Below, piece by piece: positions 25,853 through 34,017 of a DNA stretch of 64,000 bases (within the stretch, counting starts at the first letter, position 1; each line of letters opens with the position of its first letter). Below the pieces are notes generated by a model. It saw nothing but the letters and a program-made list of their open reading frames with translations. It had not been told where the DNA came from and did no database searches. Origin of the DNA: Streptomyces sp. NBC_00287 (GTDB lineage: Bacteria > Actinomycetota > Actinomycetes > Streptomycetales > Streptomycetaceae). The DNA is taken from positions 2,852,001 through 2,916,000 of the forward strand of contig NZ_CP108053.1 of NCBI RefSeq assembly GCF_036173105.1, read 5' to 3'. The position numbers were made by a program, and so were the translations under genes.

Positions 25853-26108
25853 TCCCGGCGCGCCTGTGCCCCGGCGGTTCCGCAACAGGGCGACCGCCGG
25901 GACCGCACCTCAACTTCCGGCCGCATACCGCACGAACCTCGCCCAACCATCCCGCCCGACCGCCCTCCCGGGCCGTCTCGGGGCCGTGGAAGGGCGCTCG
26001 AAGATGGCCAACGCCGACAACTGCAGGCGGCTCGGCAGCAGGTCAGGGCGCTGATCGATTAGATGGCCGCAGGTCACGGCCGCCGTCCATCAGTTGTGGC
26101 TGTGCAGA
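25853..26108. other. Short gap, no feature recognised
   Basis: About 255 bases between convergent genes. I see no gene, repeat or terminator with a convincing stem here. Confidence 0.3.
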
Positions 26109-26516
26109 TCACGCAGCGCCGAGCTGAGCGGCCAGGAACACCGCTGCCACCGAGGGGCGGACTGCGTACGTTGCGCCCGCGCTCCCCTCAGGGGCCTCCC
26201 ACCAGTAGAACGGTAGCCGCCGCCCACTACTGCTGTGTCCCTTGCTCATTCCCCTCACCACGCCTGCCACGCGCTGCGCCGGAGCGCCCTCATTTGGACC
26301 GCCCAGAGCCATATCCACTAGCTCCGTGCAGTGGATCTTCCGGCCAGGGTTGCGCAGCAGGTACTCAAGCATCTGCCGGGCCTGCGGTGCGAGTTCAGCC
26401 AAGAGCCTTCTAGCGCGCTCCAAGTCCTCCGGGCCCCACTCGGGGGCACCGTAGTGCCCCTCTTCGCCAGAGTGCTCAGCCCATCGCGGATCAACCTCAG
26501 ACAGATACTCCGTCAT
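26109..26516 (-). CDS. DUF6416 domain protein
   Basis: A 135-residue protein of the DUF6416 type: PEWGPEDLERARRLLAELAP, ARQMLEYLLRNPGRKIHCTE and a final WEAPEGSAGATYAVRPSVA. The middle resembles a winged helix with a basic turn, so DNA binding is possible but unproven. The ATG at 26516 is preferred over GTG 26564 because a TTGGGGGCGGG stretch precedes it. DUF6416 genes are frequent in actinobacterial genomic islands. Confidence 0.68.
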   Translation of the reverse strand: MTEYLSEVDPRWAEHSGEEGHYGAPEWGPEDLERARRLLAELAPQARQMLEYLLRNPGRKIHCTELVDMALGGPNEGAPAQRVAGVVRGMSKGHSSSGRRLPFYWWEAPEGSAGATYAVRPSVAAVFLAAQLGAA

Positions 26517-26679
26517 GCCCGCCCCCAACAGTTCGTCCCTAGCGTGAGTGTCTGTCGTTCGCACCGTACAGATCCACAGGACACTGCGTGTCGAATCCGT
26601 GTCGAAGTCCTACCGGCAAGCGGCTCAGCTGGGGAAGAGTGACAGGCCAAGAGGAGGTCGAGGCGCAGCCACAAGACGC

Positions 26680-26724
26680 CTTCGAAGCGCTTGGCCGCAG
26701 GTTCGAGTCCTGCCGGGGGCGCAA
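26680..26724 (+). other. tRNA 3'-end remnant (possible integration site)
   Basis: Positions 26697-26713 form a perfect T-arm, GCAGG-TTCGAGT-CCTGC, followed by CGGGGGC and GCA, as at the 3' end of a tRNA of the Arg type. Upstream, CTTCGAA flanked by GACGC/GCGCT resembles an anticodon arm with one mismatch. No GCCCCCG 5' acceptor strand or proper D-arm spacing is found, so it is not a complete tRNA. tRNA 3' ends are standard attachment sites for Streptomyces integrative elements. Confidence 0.5.
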
Positions 26725-26783
26725 GTCTCCGCCCTCCCGCTCTGCCTTTTGCTGGTCGGAGCGGGTTCAGCCACGCGCAGAGC

Positions 26784-26827
26784 AGCGCCGGACCCTCCCC
26801 CGATGGTCGTGGGCAGGGTCCGGCGCT
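26784..26827. terminator. Strong hairpin after tRNA remnant
   Basis: AGCGCCGGACCCT (26784-26796) and AGGGTCCGGCGCT (26815-26827) are perfect complements with an 18-base loop. This is the type of rho-independent hairpin found after Streptomyces tRNA genes, which supports a former tRNA just upstream. Confidence 0.65.
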
Positions 26828-27001
26828 GTCCGGCTGTTACCGGGTGGCTGCAGTGAATACGCGGGGAAGCTACCGGCCTCGATCGGGCATGGACCGGCAC
26901 CCTCAGAGGCGTCGGCTCGACGTTCGAGCCAATGGCCCCGACCTAGCGCCGCCAGACCGCAGGGCTGCCGATTCGAGTCGCCACTCCCGAGCCCACAGGA
27001 T

Positions 27002-27442
27002 TCAGGACCCGCTTGCTTCACCGCTCCCTGAGGGCGGGCCTTCCACTGCATCAACTTGCCTCGCAGCACGGTCATGAATCTTCTGCGGAACTGCGGGGGC
27101 CTCCTGCCGCATCACATCCAGCTCGTCGGCGAACCGACTCAGCACATCGCGATTGACGAATGACTGCTCCGCCAATTCGACCTCCATACGTCGACGAAGG
27201 CGCCCGTAGGCCACGGCGGCTCTCCGATGCTGCTCAACCACCACGGCATAGTTCTGGGAGGCGTGAAGCGCGGCCAGGACCGCAGCCAGCACGCTGAGCA
27301 GCCCGGCCAGAATCTGCATGGCAGCTGCCGGAGACTTGTCGATTGTGGCGAAGATTGCTGTGCCCACCACAGCCGAGAGGGTTACCGAGGAAGCGCCCAG
27401 TACTCCGCCACGCCTCTCAAACGCCCCGGGAGTGACCCCCAT
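27002..27442 (-). CDS. SLATT-domain two-helix membrane protein
   Basis: A 146-residue protein with two close membrane helices (SSVTLSAVVGTAIFATI and QILAGLLSVLAAVLAALHAS). The SLATT signature follows: VEQHRRAAVAYGRLRRRMEV, then a charged helix. SLATT (SMODS- and SLOG-associated 2TM) proteins are predicted pore-forming effectors of nucleotide-signalling conflict systems. No CD-NTase or SLOG partner is seen in the window. The ATG at 27442 is the only good start below a stop near 27490; the N-terminus is short for the family. It adjoins tRNA remnants and a transposase relic, as expected of a defence-type island gene. Confidence 0.65.
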   Translation of the reverse strand: MGVTPGAFERRGGVLGASSVTLSAVVGTAIFATIDKSPAAAMQILAGLLSVLAAVLAALHASQNYAVVVEQHRRAAVAYGRLRRRMEVELAEQSFVNRDVLSRFADELDVMRQEAPAVPQKIHDRAARQVDAVEGPPSGSGEASGS

Positions 27443-27489
27443 ACCCAGCTTCGCCAGCGCCGTGACGCGTCCAGCACCCTGTCCGAATC

Positions 27490-27731
27490 ACACAAGCCCA
27501 ACGCAGCTGATCACCTTTGGCTCGAAGAAGTCGAGCAGCACGACGTCAAGGACCTGCATGTCTTCGCCAACGGCGTGCGCAAGGACCTCGCGGCCGTCAC
27601 CGCCGGACTGACAGTGTCCTGGAACTCCGGGGCGGTCGAGGGACACGTGAACAGGGTCAAGATGCTCAAGCGTCAGCACTGTGGACGCCGGATTCGACCT
27701 CCTCAAACGCCGCGTTTTGCTGGCCAGTTGA
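27490..27731 (+). pseudogene. ISL3-family transposase C-terminal relic
   Basis: The stretch encodes the end of an ISL3-type DDE transposase: LHVFANGVRKDLAAVTAGLT, then WNSGAVEGHVNRVKMLKRQ, with the conserved SGAVEGHVNR motif holding the last catalytic Glu. After KRQ the frame slips, and the family ending GFDLLKRRVLLAS with its stop at 27729-27731 is in another frame. No start, upstream domain or inverted repeats were found, so this is a dead fragment. Confidence 0.75.
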
Positions 27732-27966
27732 CCGGCTTCACGGAAAGTGCCGAAGAACCCCGAAGTCTGCGACCCCAACGTCATGCTCCGACGGCTGACG
27801 CGAATGCCCAGCCCAGAGTCCTCGCCCGCCCCTCCGCGCAGGGACTTTGCAGGCACTTTCAGCGCTGTCCGATGGACGTTCCGCCTAGCGCGGCGAACCA
27901 CCCGAAACACCGGAAAGGGCCTCCGGCACAGGTCAAAGGCCCTTCCGAGGCATAGCCGCAGGTAGC

Positions 27967-28379
27967 GGCAGACGAGTCGGGCTGTACGCCGGGTTCTGTA
28001 CTCCGGGTCCTCGCGGACATCGGAGCGACGGCCATCCATCTAGGACCGGCGTTGCCGCCGGCCTCGTGCGGTCTACCCGCGGACTCGGGCGGGCAGCCCT
28101 CGAACGTCCGCGCAGAGCCGCCTTTTACAGCGGCTCCTCTTGACCTTGCTCCGGGTGGGGTTTACCTAGCTGCCCAGGTCGCCCTGGGCACTGGTGGTCT
28201 CTTACACCACCGTTTCACCCTTACCGAGGACCGAGGTCCCCGGCGGTCTGCTTTCTGTGGCACTGTCCCGCGGGTCACCCCGGGTGGCCGTTAGCCACCA
28301 CCCTGCCCTGTGGAGCCCGGACGTTCCTCGGGAAGTCCCGTGAGGGACTCCACGCGGCCGCCCGCCCGGCTCGTCTGCC
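27967..28379 (-). ncRNA. rnpB: RNase P RNA
   Basis: On the minus strand this is the catalytic RNA of ribonuclease P, which trims tRNA 5' ends. Recognisable parts are the 5' region with GAGGAACGTCCGGGCTCC, ACAGGGCAGGGTGGTGGCTA, GGGTGAAACGGTGGTGTAAG and GACCACCAG, and the 3' region GGATGGCCGTC to ACAGAACCCGGCG. The ends pair perfectly (5' GGCAGACGAG with 3' CTCGTCTGCC), which sets the limits at about 413 bases, the usual actinobacterial type-A length. Exact 5' and 3' ends may differ by a few bases. Confidence 0.93.
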
Positions 28380-28402
28380 GTGTCGACCATGGTACTAGGC
28401 GC

Positions 28403-28969
28403 TCAGACGAAGTCTGTCGTCTCCAGGTCGAAGGCGAAGGGGGCGGGGAGGCTGAGGGGTTTGCCGAAGGTCACAGCGTGGAGCTCCTGGTAGTCGTCCG
28501 ACTCCGGGGCCCCGAACAGCGTGATCCACCCGGTATCGCGGTCGATGAGCAGGTAGAGGGGGACGCCGCCTCGGGCGTAGCAGCGACGCTTGATCTCGCG
28601 CTCTGTCTGCCGCCTCCGGGACGTCACCTCCAGCACCATCGTGACCCCCTCGCACGGCATCCAGGGATCGGCTCCCCGGTACAGGCGCTGTTCCTTCGGG
28701 GCGAACATCCCGTCCGGGATCACGTGATCCTGCGGACAGCCATCCGCGCTGCGCAGCTTCAGGCCCTTGTTCCCGGAGAACTGCATGTCGGTCGAGGAGC
28801 GCTGGTGCACTTGGCTCACGACCCCGCTGACGCAGTGCTGGTGGTGCCCGTCCGGCGCCGGGGTCACAACGACCTCACCCTCGATGAGCTCCACCCGGAG
28901 GCCCTCCGGGATGTCCAGGTCGACGATCCAGTCCAGCAGAACCTTCTGCGTGATCGAGTCCAGTGCCAT
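28403..28969 (-). CDS. Uma2-family (DUF820) endonuclease-fold protein
   Basis: A 188-residue protein of the Uma2 restriction-endonuclease-like fold: LRVELIEGEVVVTPAPDG near residue 25, IPDGMFAP near 85, MVLEVTSRRRQTEREIKRR near 110 and GVPLYLLIDRDTG near 137. The E..D..E pattern is the PD-(D/E)xK-like core, though in this family the third motif (LEVTS) lacks the usual Lys. These proteins are abundant in Streptomyces and their biological role is not known. The ATG at 28969 is preferred over the codon three positions upstream. rnpB starts 24 bases beyond its stop on the same strand. Confidence 0.85.
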   Translation of the reverse strand: MALDSITQKVLLDWIVDLDIPEGLRVELIEGEVVVTPAPDGHHQHCVSGVVSQVHQRSSTDMQFSGNKGLKLRSADGCPQDHVIPDGMFAPKEQRLYRGADPWMPCEGVTMVLEVTSRRRQTEREIKRRCYARGGVPLYLLIDRDTGWITLFGAPESDDYQELHAVTFGKPLSLPAPFAFDLETTDFV

Positions 28970-29049
28970 GGCACCCATCCCAAGCCACTTCGAGTGCCCA
29001 CAAGGGCTGAACCGGGGAAGATCACCTACACGGGGCGCCTCGGCCAGTC

Positions 29050-29082
29050 CCTTGACCCTCCCGCCACGTCAAGGTCTCTACT
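29050..29082 (+). promoter_or_regulatory. MerR-type promoter with 19-base spacer
   Basis: CCTTGAC (29050-29056) and GTCAAGG (29068-29074) form a perfect inverted repeat inside the spacer between TTGACC (-35, 29052-29057) and TCTACT (-10, 29077-29082), which are 19 bases apart. A long spacer with a palindrome is the hallmark of promoters twisted open by MerR regulators. The -10 ends 6 bases before the ATG at 29089, so the mRNA is probably leaderless. Confidence 0.75.
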
Positions 29083-29088
29083 GTTCCC

Positions 29089-29868
29089 ATGCGCATCGGA
29101 GAGCTCGCCGACGCCGTGGGTGTCACCACCCGCACCGTCCGGCACTACCACCACCTCGGGCTGCTCCCGGAGCCGGAGCGGCTCCCCAACGGGTACCGGG
29201 ACTACACCCTGCGCCACGCCGTCGTGCTCGCGCGGATCCGGCGGCTCACCGAGTTGGGCCTCGGGCTGGCCGAGGTGCGGGATGTGCTTGCCGATGACGT
29301 CGGGAAGGATCTCGCCGAGGTGTTGAGCGAGCTCGATGAGGATCTTGCCCGGCAGGAGGCCGCCATTCGCGAGCGGCGGGCTCGGTTGCGGGCGCTCATG
29401 GAGGAGGGGGTCAGCATCGAAGGGCCCGTCTCGCCCGCGCTTGCTTCCCTCTTCCGGCGGACCGCCCATCTCTCCGACTCCCCCATGGCCGCCAAGGACC
29501 GGGAGATCCTCGCCCTCATCGAGACCAGCGCCCCATCAGAAGACCGGGGGCGGCTGACCTCCCTGCTCAGCGACAGCCTCGCCAATCCCGAAGGCGTCGA
29601 GCGGGCCCGTGCCGCCTACGCCCTCCTCGACGATCTCGCCGACGCCGAACCCGACGACCCCCGCGTGGACGAGGCCGCCCGTGCCCTCGTCGGCTGCCTC
29701 CCCGACGAACTGACTCCGAGCACCCCAATCGACCACGACAACAGCTTCCTCCGCGCCCTCTACGCCGACTTGGCCCCGGCCCAGGCAGAGGCCATTCGAC
29801 GGACGATCCAGCAACTCGTCACGCGGGAGCGAAACGCACCTTCGCCGCCACCGGATCCGCCTGCGTAA
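29089..29868 (+). CDS. MerR-family transcriptional regulator
   Basis: A 259-residue MerR-family regulator. The N-terminal winged helix (MRIGELADAVGVTTRTVRHY, YHHLGLLPEPERL) is followed by a dimerisation coiled coil (residues 75-115) and a helical effector domain (about 120-250) of the kind that binds small hydrophobic ligands. There is no Cys cluster, so it is not a metal sensor. It most likely autoregulates through the palindrome in its own 19-base-spacer promoter. Its 3' end overlaps the convergent RNB gene by 50 bases. Confidence 0.9.
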   Translation: MRIGELADAVGVTTRTVRHYHHLGLLPEPERLPNGYRDYTLRHAVVLARIRRLTELGLGLAEVRDVLADDVGKDLAEVLSELDEDLARQEAAIRERRARLRALMEEGVSIEGPVSPALASLFRRTAHLSDSPMAAKDREILALIETSAPSEDRGRLTSLLSDSLANPEGVERARAAYALLDDLADAEPDDPRVDEAARALVGCLPDELTPSTPIDHDNSFLRALYADLAPAQAEAIRRTIQQLVTRERNAPSPPPDPPA

Positions 29869-31258
29869 GGCGTACGCGCAACCGCTCCCCCAGCGGCAAA
29901 TCCCCGTCGCCCCCCTCAATCCGCCCGATCACCGCCGGAGTCTCCAACTGCACCGTCCCAACCCCCGGCCTCCGCTCGTCCACATCCACCACGCACGCGT
30001 CGAAGACCTCCCCCACCCGGTCCTTCAGAAGCGCCGCCTCGACGATGTCCACGCAGGCTCGTTCCACCGTCCCGGCACGACGGGAGCCGGTCGCCATCTC
30101 ATCGGGCAACGCGTCCAAGGCCGACAGAACCCACTCCGGTGGTGGCCCGCCCACTGCCGCCGCCAGGCACAGCTCGGACGCGTAGCGGTCGGCCAGGCGG
30201 CGCAAGGGGGCCGTGCAGTGGGCGTACGGCGCCGCCACCGCCGAGTGCGTCACGATCTGTGGCAGCTCGCCGTCCCTGAACACCGTGTAGCCCGCGCCCC
30301 GCAGCAGCGTCGTGCACTCCTGCAGGAACGCCGCGTGGTGCGGGACCCGGGGATCCAGGGAGCGGACCAGCTCCGCGTACGAGACGTGGTGCGGCCAGTC
30401 GATGTGCAGGGCGTGCGCGGTACGGCGCAGGCGGCCCACCGCTCCGTCCGGGGCGGCCGGGAGCGTACGCAACACTCCCGTGCCGGACGAGAGCATCAGG
30501 TCCGCCGCCGCCATCCCCGTCAGTAGCGAGATCTGCGCGTTCCAGCCTTCGGCGGGGAGTGGGGCGCGGTACGTCAGCTCGTACGAACCATTCCGCTCTA
30601 CGATCTCCTGCTCTGGGACCGCCAACGAGATCCCGCCCCGATCCACCTCCAAGCCCTCCCGCAACCGGCCGATCTCCGCCAGCAGGGCCAGCGGCTCCTC
30701 CGCCGTCCCGTCCTCGATCTCCTTCTGTACGGCCGCGTAGTCCAGCTTGGCCCGGCTGCGGACCAGCGCCCGGCGGACGTCCACCGCGAGGGGGCGGCCC
30801 TCCGCGTCCAGGTCGATCGTCCACAGCACCGCCGGGCGGGTCTGGCCCGGGAGCAGACTTGCCGCGCCCTCGCTCAGCAGCGCCGGGTACAGCGGGATGC
30901 GGGTGTCCGGGAAGTAGAGGGTCATGACGCGGCGGTGCGTCTCGGTGTCGAGCACCGACCCCGGTGCGACAAAGGCCGCTACGTCCGCGATCGCGTACCG
31001 CACGCGGTAGCCGGTGCCCTGCCGGGACAGGTGCATCGCCTGGTCTAGGTCCGTCGAGGTGAGCGGGTCGATCGTGAACAGGGGGACGTCCGTGGCGTCC
31101 TCCACCGGTAGCGCGGGGTCGCGGGCGACCCTCTCGGCCTCCGCCAGCACCTCGGGCGGGAAGCTCTCGGATACGTCGAGTTCGGTGCGCAACTCTGCGA
31201 GCGCGGCCCGGAGGGGGGCTTCGGGGGCGCCGGTCACGCGGATGTGGCGGCGGGGCAT
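29819..31258 (-). CDS. RNB-domain 3'-5' exoribonuclease
   Basis: A 479-residue RNase II/R-type enzyme. The catalytic RNB domain begins near residue 55 with FTIDPLTSTDLDQAM, in which the Asp residues bind the metal ions. YAIADVAAFVAPGSVLD and YPALLSEGAASLLPGQTRPA follow, then YAHCTAPLRRLADRY (the arginine that completes the active site) and a short C-terminal S1-like strand region. It lacks the long N-terminal cold-shock domains of RNase R, so it is the compact actinobacterial form. It degrades RNA in the cytoplasm. Confidence 0.9.
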   Translation of the reverse strand: MPRRHIRVTGAPEAPLRAALAELRTELDVSESFPPEVLAEAERVARDPALPVEDATDVPLFTIDPLTSTDLDQAMHLSRQGTGYRVRYAIADVAAFVAPGSVLDTETHRRVMTLYFPDTRIPLYPALLSEGAASLLPGQTRPAVLWTIDLDAEGRPLAVDVRRALVRSRAKLDYAAVQKEIEDGTAEEPLALLAEIGRLREGLEVDRGGISLAVPEQEIVERNGSYELTYRAPLPAEGWNAQISLLTGMAAADLMLSSGTGVLRTLPAAPDGAVGRLRRTAHALHIDWPHHVSYAELVRSLDPRVPHHAAFLQECTTLLRGAGYTVFRDGELPQIVTHSAVAAPYAHCTAPLRRLADRYASELCLAAAVGGPPPEWVLSALDALPDEMATGSRRAGTVERACVDIVEAALLKDRVGEVFDACVVDVDERRPGVGTVQLETPAVIGRIEGGDGDLPLGERLRVRLTQADPVAAKVRFAPA

Positions 31259-31333
31259 ACAGCGAGCGTAGGGCGGAGGCTGCCGAGTGGCACGCCGTAC
31301 GCTGTGGCGAGCTCTACAGAAGGAGATCCACCC

Positions 31334-32116
31334 GTGCTTGTCCTGCTGCCGCCGTCCGAAGGCAAGGCATCCTCCGGCCGTGGCGCCCCACTGAAGCTGG
31401 AGTCGTTGTCGCTGCCGGGGCTCGCCGAGGCCCGTGCGGCCGTACTCGACGAGCTGGTCGAGCTGTGTGCCGGGGATGAGGAGAAGGCGCGCGAGGTCCT
31501 CGGGCTCAGTGAGGGGCTGCGGGGGGAGGTCGCGAAGAACGCTGACCTAAGAAACGCCGGTGCTCGGCCCGCCGGCGAGATCTACACCGGTGTCCTCTAC
31601 GACGCCCTCGACCTGCCCTCACTCGACGCCGCCGCCAAGAAGCGGGCCGCCCGCTCGCTGCTCGTGTTCTCTGGGCTGTGGGGCGCCGTCCGGACCACCG
31701 ACAAGATCCCCTCCTACCGCTGCTCGATGGGCGTGAAGCTGCCGGGGCTCGGCGCGCTGGGATCCCACTGGCGTACGGCCATGGCGGCCTCCCTTCCCGA
31801 GGCCGCCGGGGACGGGCTCGTTCTGGACCTGCGGTCCGCGGCGTACGCGGCGGCCTGGAAGCCGAAGGGTGAGATCGCCGGGCGGACGGCGAGCGTACGG
31901 GTGTTGCACGCGCCTACCCGGAAGGTCGTCAGCCATTTCAACAAGGCGACGAAGGGGCGGATCGTACGGAGTCTGCTGGCGTCCGGCACCCGGCCCGCCG
32001 GGCCGGCCGAGCTGGTGGAGGCGTTGCGTGACCTCGAGTACGAGGTGGAGGCCACCGCGCCGGTGAAGGCGGGGACCGCTTGGTCGCTGGATGTGCTGGT
32101 GGACGAGATCCACTGA
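31334..32116 (+). CDS. yaaA: Peroxide stress protein YaaA
   Basis: A 260-residue YaaA/DUF328 protein, which in other bacteria lowers free iron and so limits hydroxyl-radical damage under peroxide stress. Family motifs are LVLLPPSEGKA at the start, LVFSGLWGAVRTTDKIPSYR near 115, VLDLRSAAYAAAW near 172 and VVSHFNKATKGRIVR near 205. The GTG at 31334 is chosen for the AGAAGGAG ribosome-binding site 8 bases ahead. It is divergent from the RNB gene. Confidence 0.9.
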   Translation: MLVLLPPSEGKASSGRGAPLKLESLSLPGLAEARAAVLDELVELCAGDEEKAREVLGLSEGLRGEVAKNADLRNAGARPAGEIYTGVLYDALDLPSLDAAAKKRAARSLLVFSGLWGAVRTTDKIPSYRCSMGVKLPGLGALGSHWRTAMAASLPEAAGDGLVLDLRSAAYAAAWKPKGEIAGRTASVRVLHAPTRKVVSHFNKATKGRIVRSLLASGTRPAGPAELVEALRDLEYEVEATAPVKAGTAWSLDVLVDEIH

Positions 32117-32179
32117 GCCTGCATTGCATCATGCGCAATGACCTTTGCGCGTAGTGCACTGCATCGGCAGGATGTCCGC

Positions 32180-32812
32180 ATGACCTCCGTGCTGGACCTT
32201 GCCCCCGTCGTCCCTGTCGTCGTGATCGGGGACTCATCCGACGCCGTGCCGCTCGCGCGGGCGCTCGTCGCCGGGGGGCTGCCCGCTATCGAGGTGACGC
32301 TGAGGACTCCGGGGGCGCTGGACGCGATCCGGGCGATAGCAGGCGAGGTGCCGGACGCCGTCGTCGGGGCGGGGACCGTCATTACGCCGGAGCTGGTGGC
32401 GAAGGCGGTCGACGCCGGGGCGCGCTTTCTCGTCAGTCCGGGCTGGACGGACGTACTGCTGGAGGCCATGCGAGGGTCCGGGGTGCCGTTCCTGCCTGGG
32501 GTGTCCACGACTTCCGAGGTCGTGGCGCTGTTGGAGCGCGGGGTGCGGGAGATGAAGTTCTTTCCGGCTCAGGCTGCCGGCGGGACGGCGTATCTGAAGT
32601 CGCTGTCCGGGCCCTTGCCGCAGGCGCGGTTCTGTCCCACCGGGGGGATCGGGGCCGACTCCGCGGCGGAGTATCTGGCGTTGCCCAACGTGGGGTGCGT
32701 GGGCGGGAGTTGGATGCTTCCCGCGGACGCGGTCGCCGCTCGGGACTGGGCGCGGATCGAGGCGCTGGCCCGGGCCGCGGCGGGGCTCAGCGCAGGTGGG
32801 ACGTGTCGTTGA
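32180..32812 (+). CDS. eda: KDPG/KHG aldolase
   Basis: A 210-residue class I aldolase of the Eda family, which splits 2-dehydro-3-deoxy-6-phosphogluconate (and 4-hydroxy-2-oxoglutarate) to pyruvate plus an aldehyde in the cytoplasm. Visible are PVVVIGDSSDAVPLARALVA, GLPAIEVTLRTPGALD (catalytic Glu), VVGAGTVITPE, the Schiff-base Lys in MKFFPAQAAGG and phosphate-binding FCPTGGIG. It ends inside the 3' end of the convergent RNase H/phosphatase gene (26-base overlap). Confidence 0.93.
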   Translation: MTSVLDLAPVVPVVVIGDSSDAVPLARALVAGGLPAIEVTLRTPGALDAIRAIAGEVPDAVVGAGTVITPELVAKAVDAGARFLVSPGWTDVLLEAMRGSGVPFLPGVSTTSEVVALLERGVREMKFFPAQAAGGTAYLKSLSGPLPQARFCPTGGIGADSAAEYLALPNVGCVGGSWMLPADAVAARDWARIEALARAAAGLSAGGTCR

Positions 32813-33998
32813 AGAGCCGTACGCTCGCGTTGCCGTCGGCGTAGTACGCCACCGCCGAGAGGGATGCCGCCGAGAGTTCCATGCGGAACAGGGACTCGGG
32901 CGGGGCGCCCAGGGCGAGCCGTACGAACGTCTTGATCGGGGTGACGTGGCTGACCAGGAGGACCGTGCGGCCCGCGTAGGCGGCGACCAGCTTGTCGCGG
33001 GTGGCGGCGATACGGGTGGCGGTCTCGGTGAAGCTCTCGCCGTCGCCGGTGGGGCGGGCCTCGGGGTCGGCGAGCCAGGCATTGAGATCGTCGGGGTAGC
33101 GTTCGCGGACCTCGCCGAAGGTGAGGCCCTCCCAGGCGCCGAAGTCGGTCTCGCGCAGGCCTTCGTCGATGGTCACCTCTAGGCCGAGGCGCCTGGCTGC
33201 GGCCGCGGCCGTTTCCCGGGTACGGGCCAGGGGCGACGCCACGATCGCCTGGATGGTGCCGCGTCGGGCCAGCGCTGCTCCTACCCGCTCGGCCTGGTCC
33301 CGGCCGATCTCCGAGAGCACCGGATCACTGCCACCACTCCCCGAGAACCGCTTCTGCGGAGTCAGCGCGGTCTCTCCGTGCCGCAGCAGGACGAAGGTCG
33401 CTGGCGCGCCCATGTCGGCGGGAGCCCAGCCGGGGGCGGCGACGGCCTTCGCGGCACGGATATCGGCGTCGGCCTTGGCGGCTCCCGAAGCACTCGGAGC
33501 CACTGGAGCACCCGAAGAACCCGAAACACTCGGAGCCACTGAAGCACCCGAAGAACCCGAAGCTCCCAGAGCAACCGAAGCCCCCTCGGCCCCCATATCC
33601 ATCGCCTCGTTAGCCAACCGATCCGCCCGCCTGTTCTGCTCCCGGGGAATCCACTCGTACGTCACCCGCTCCGGCGGAAACACCCGTGACGCCTCCATGG
33701 CCAGCGGCTTCATGTCGGGGTGTTTGATCTTCCAGCGCCCCGACATCTGCTCCACGACGAGCTTGGAGTCCATGCGAACATGCACGGTCGCGGTCGGGTC
33801 CAGGTCGAAGGCGGCTCGCAGGCCAGCCAGCAGGCCCCGGTACTCGGCGACGTTGTTCGTGACCACACCGAGGTACTCGGAGCGTTCCGCCAGCGTCTCA
33901 CCCGTAGCAGCGTCAAAGACCACCGCTCCGTAGCCCGCGGGCCCCGGGTTGCCCCGTGACCCGCCGTCCGCCTCGACGATGAACTCCCGCACGCCCAA
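32787..33998 (-). CDS. Bifunctional RNase H / acid phosphatase
   Basis: A 403-residue fusion as in mycobacterial Rv2228c. The N-terminal RNase HI domain (1-135) has the DEDD residues in FIVEADGGSRGNPGP, NVAEYRGLLAG, VRMDSKLVVEQ and REQNRRADRLANEAM; it cuts RNA in RNA-DNA hybrids. The C-terminal histidine phosphatase (CobC/PhoE-like, from about 205) has FVLLRHGETALT and LLVSHVTPIKTF. Between them lies a Ser/Gly/Ala/Pro repeat linker encoded by a 36-base tandem repeat. It is followed, in the same direction from upstream, by the Nif3-like and zinc-ribbon genes, the usual actinobacterial order. Confidence 0.93.
   Translation of the reverse strand: MGVREFIVEADGGSRGNPGPAGYGAVVFDAATGETLAERSEYLGVVTNNVAEYRGLLAGLRAAFDLDPTATVHVRMDSKLVVEQMSGRWKIKHPDMKPLAMEASRVFPPERVTYEWIPREQNRRADRLANEAMDMGAEGASVALGASGSSGASVAPSVSGSSGAPVAPSASGAAKADADIRAAKAVAAPGWAPADMGAPATFVLLRHGETALTPQKRFSGSGGSDPVLSEIGRDQAERVGAALARRGTIQAIVASPLARTRETAAAAARRLGLEVTIDEGLRETDFGAWEGLTFGEVRERYPDDLNAWLADPEARPTGDGESFTETATRIAATRDKLVAAYAGRTVLLVSHVTPIKTFVRLALGAPPESLFRMELSAASLSAVAYYADGNASVRLFNDTSHLR
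33491..33562. repeat. Two 36-base tandem repeats in a protein linker
   Basis: Positions 33491-33526 and 33527-33562 are near-identical 36-base units beginning CACTCGGAGCCACTG. They encode Ser/Gly/Ala/Val/Pro residues of the flexible linker in the RNase H/phosphatase, and the unit length of 12 codons keeps the frame. Copy number could vary between strains. Confidence 0.9.
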
Positions 33999-34017
33999 AG
34001 CTCCCTACGGACCCGAC

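Noticed and set aside
26622..26724. Complete tRNA gene
   Set aside because: A GCTCAGCTGGGGAAGAG stretch looks like a D-arm, but the spacing to the T-arm is about 17 bases too long even for a class II tRNA, and no 5' acceptor strand pairs with CGGGGGC.
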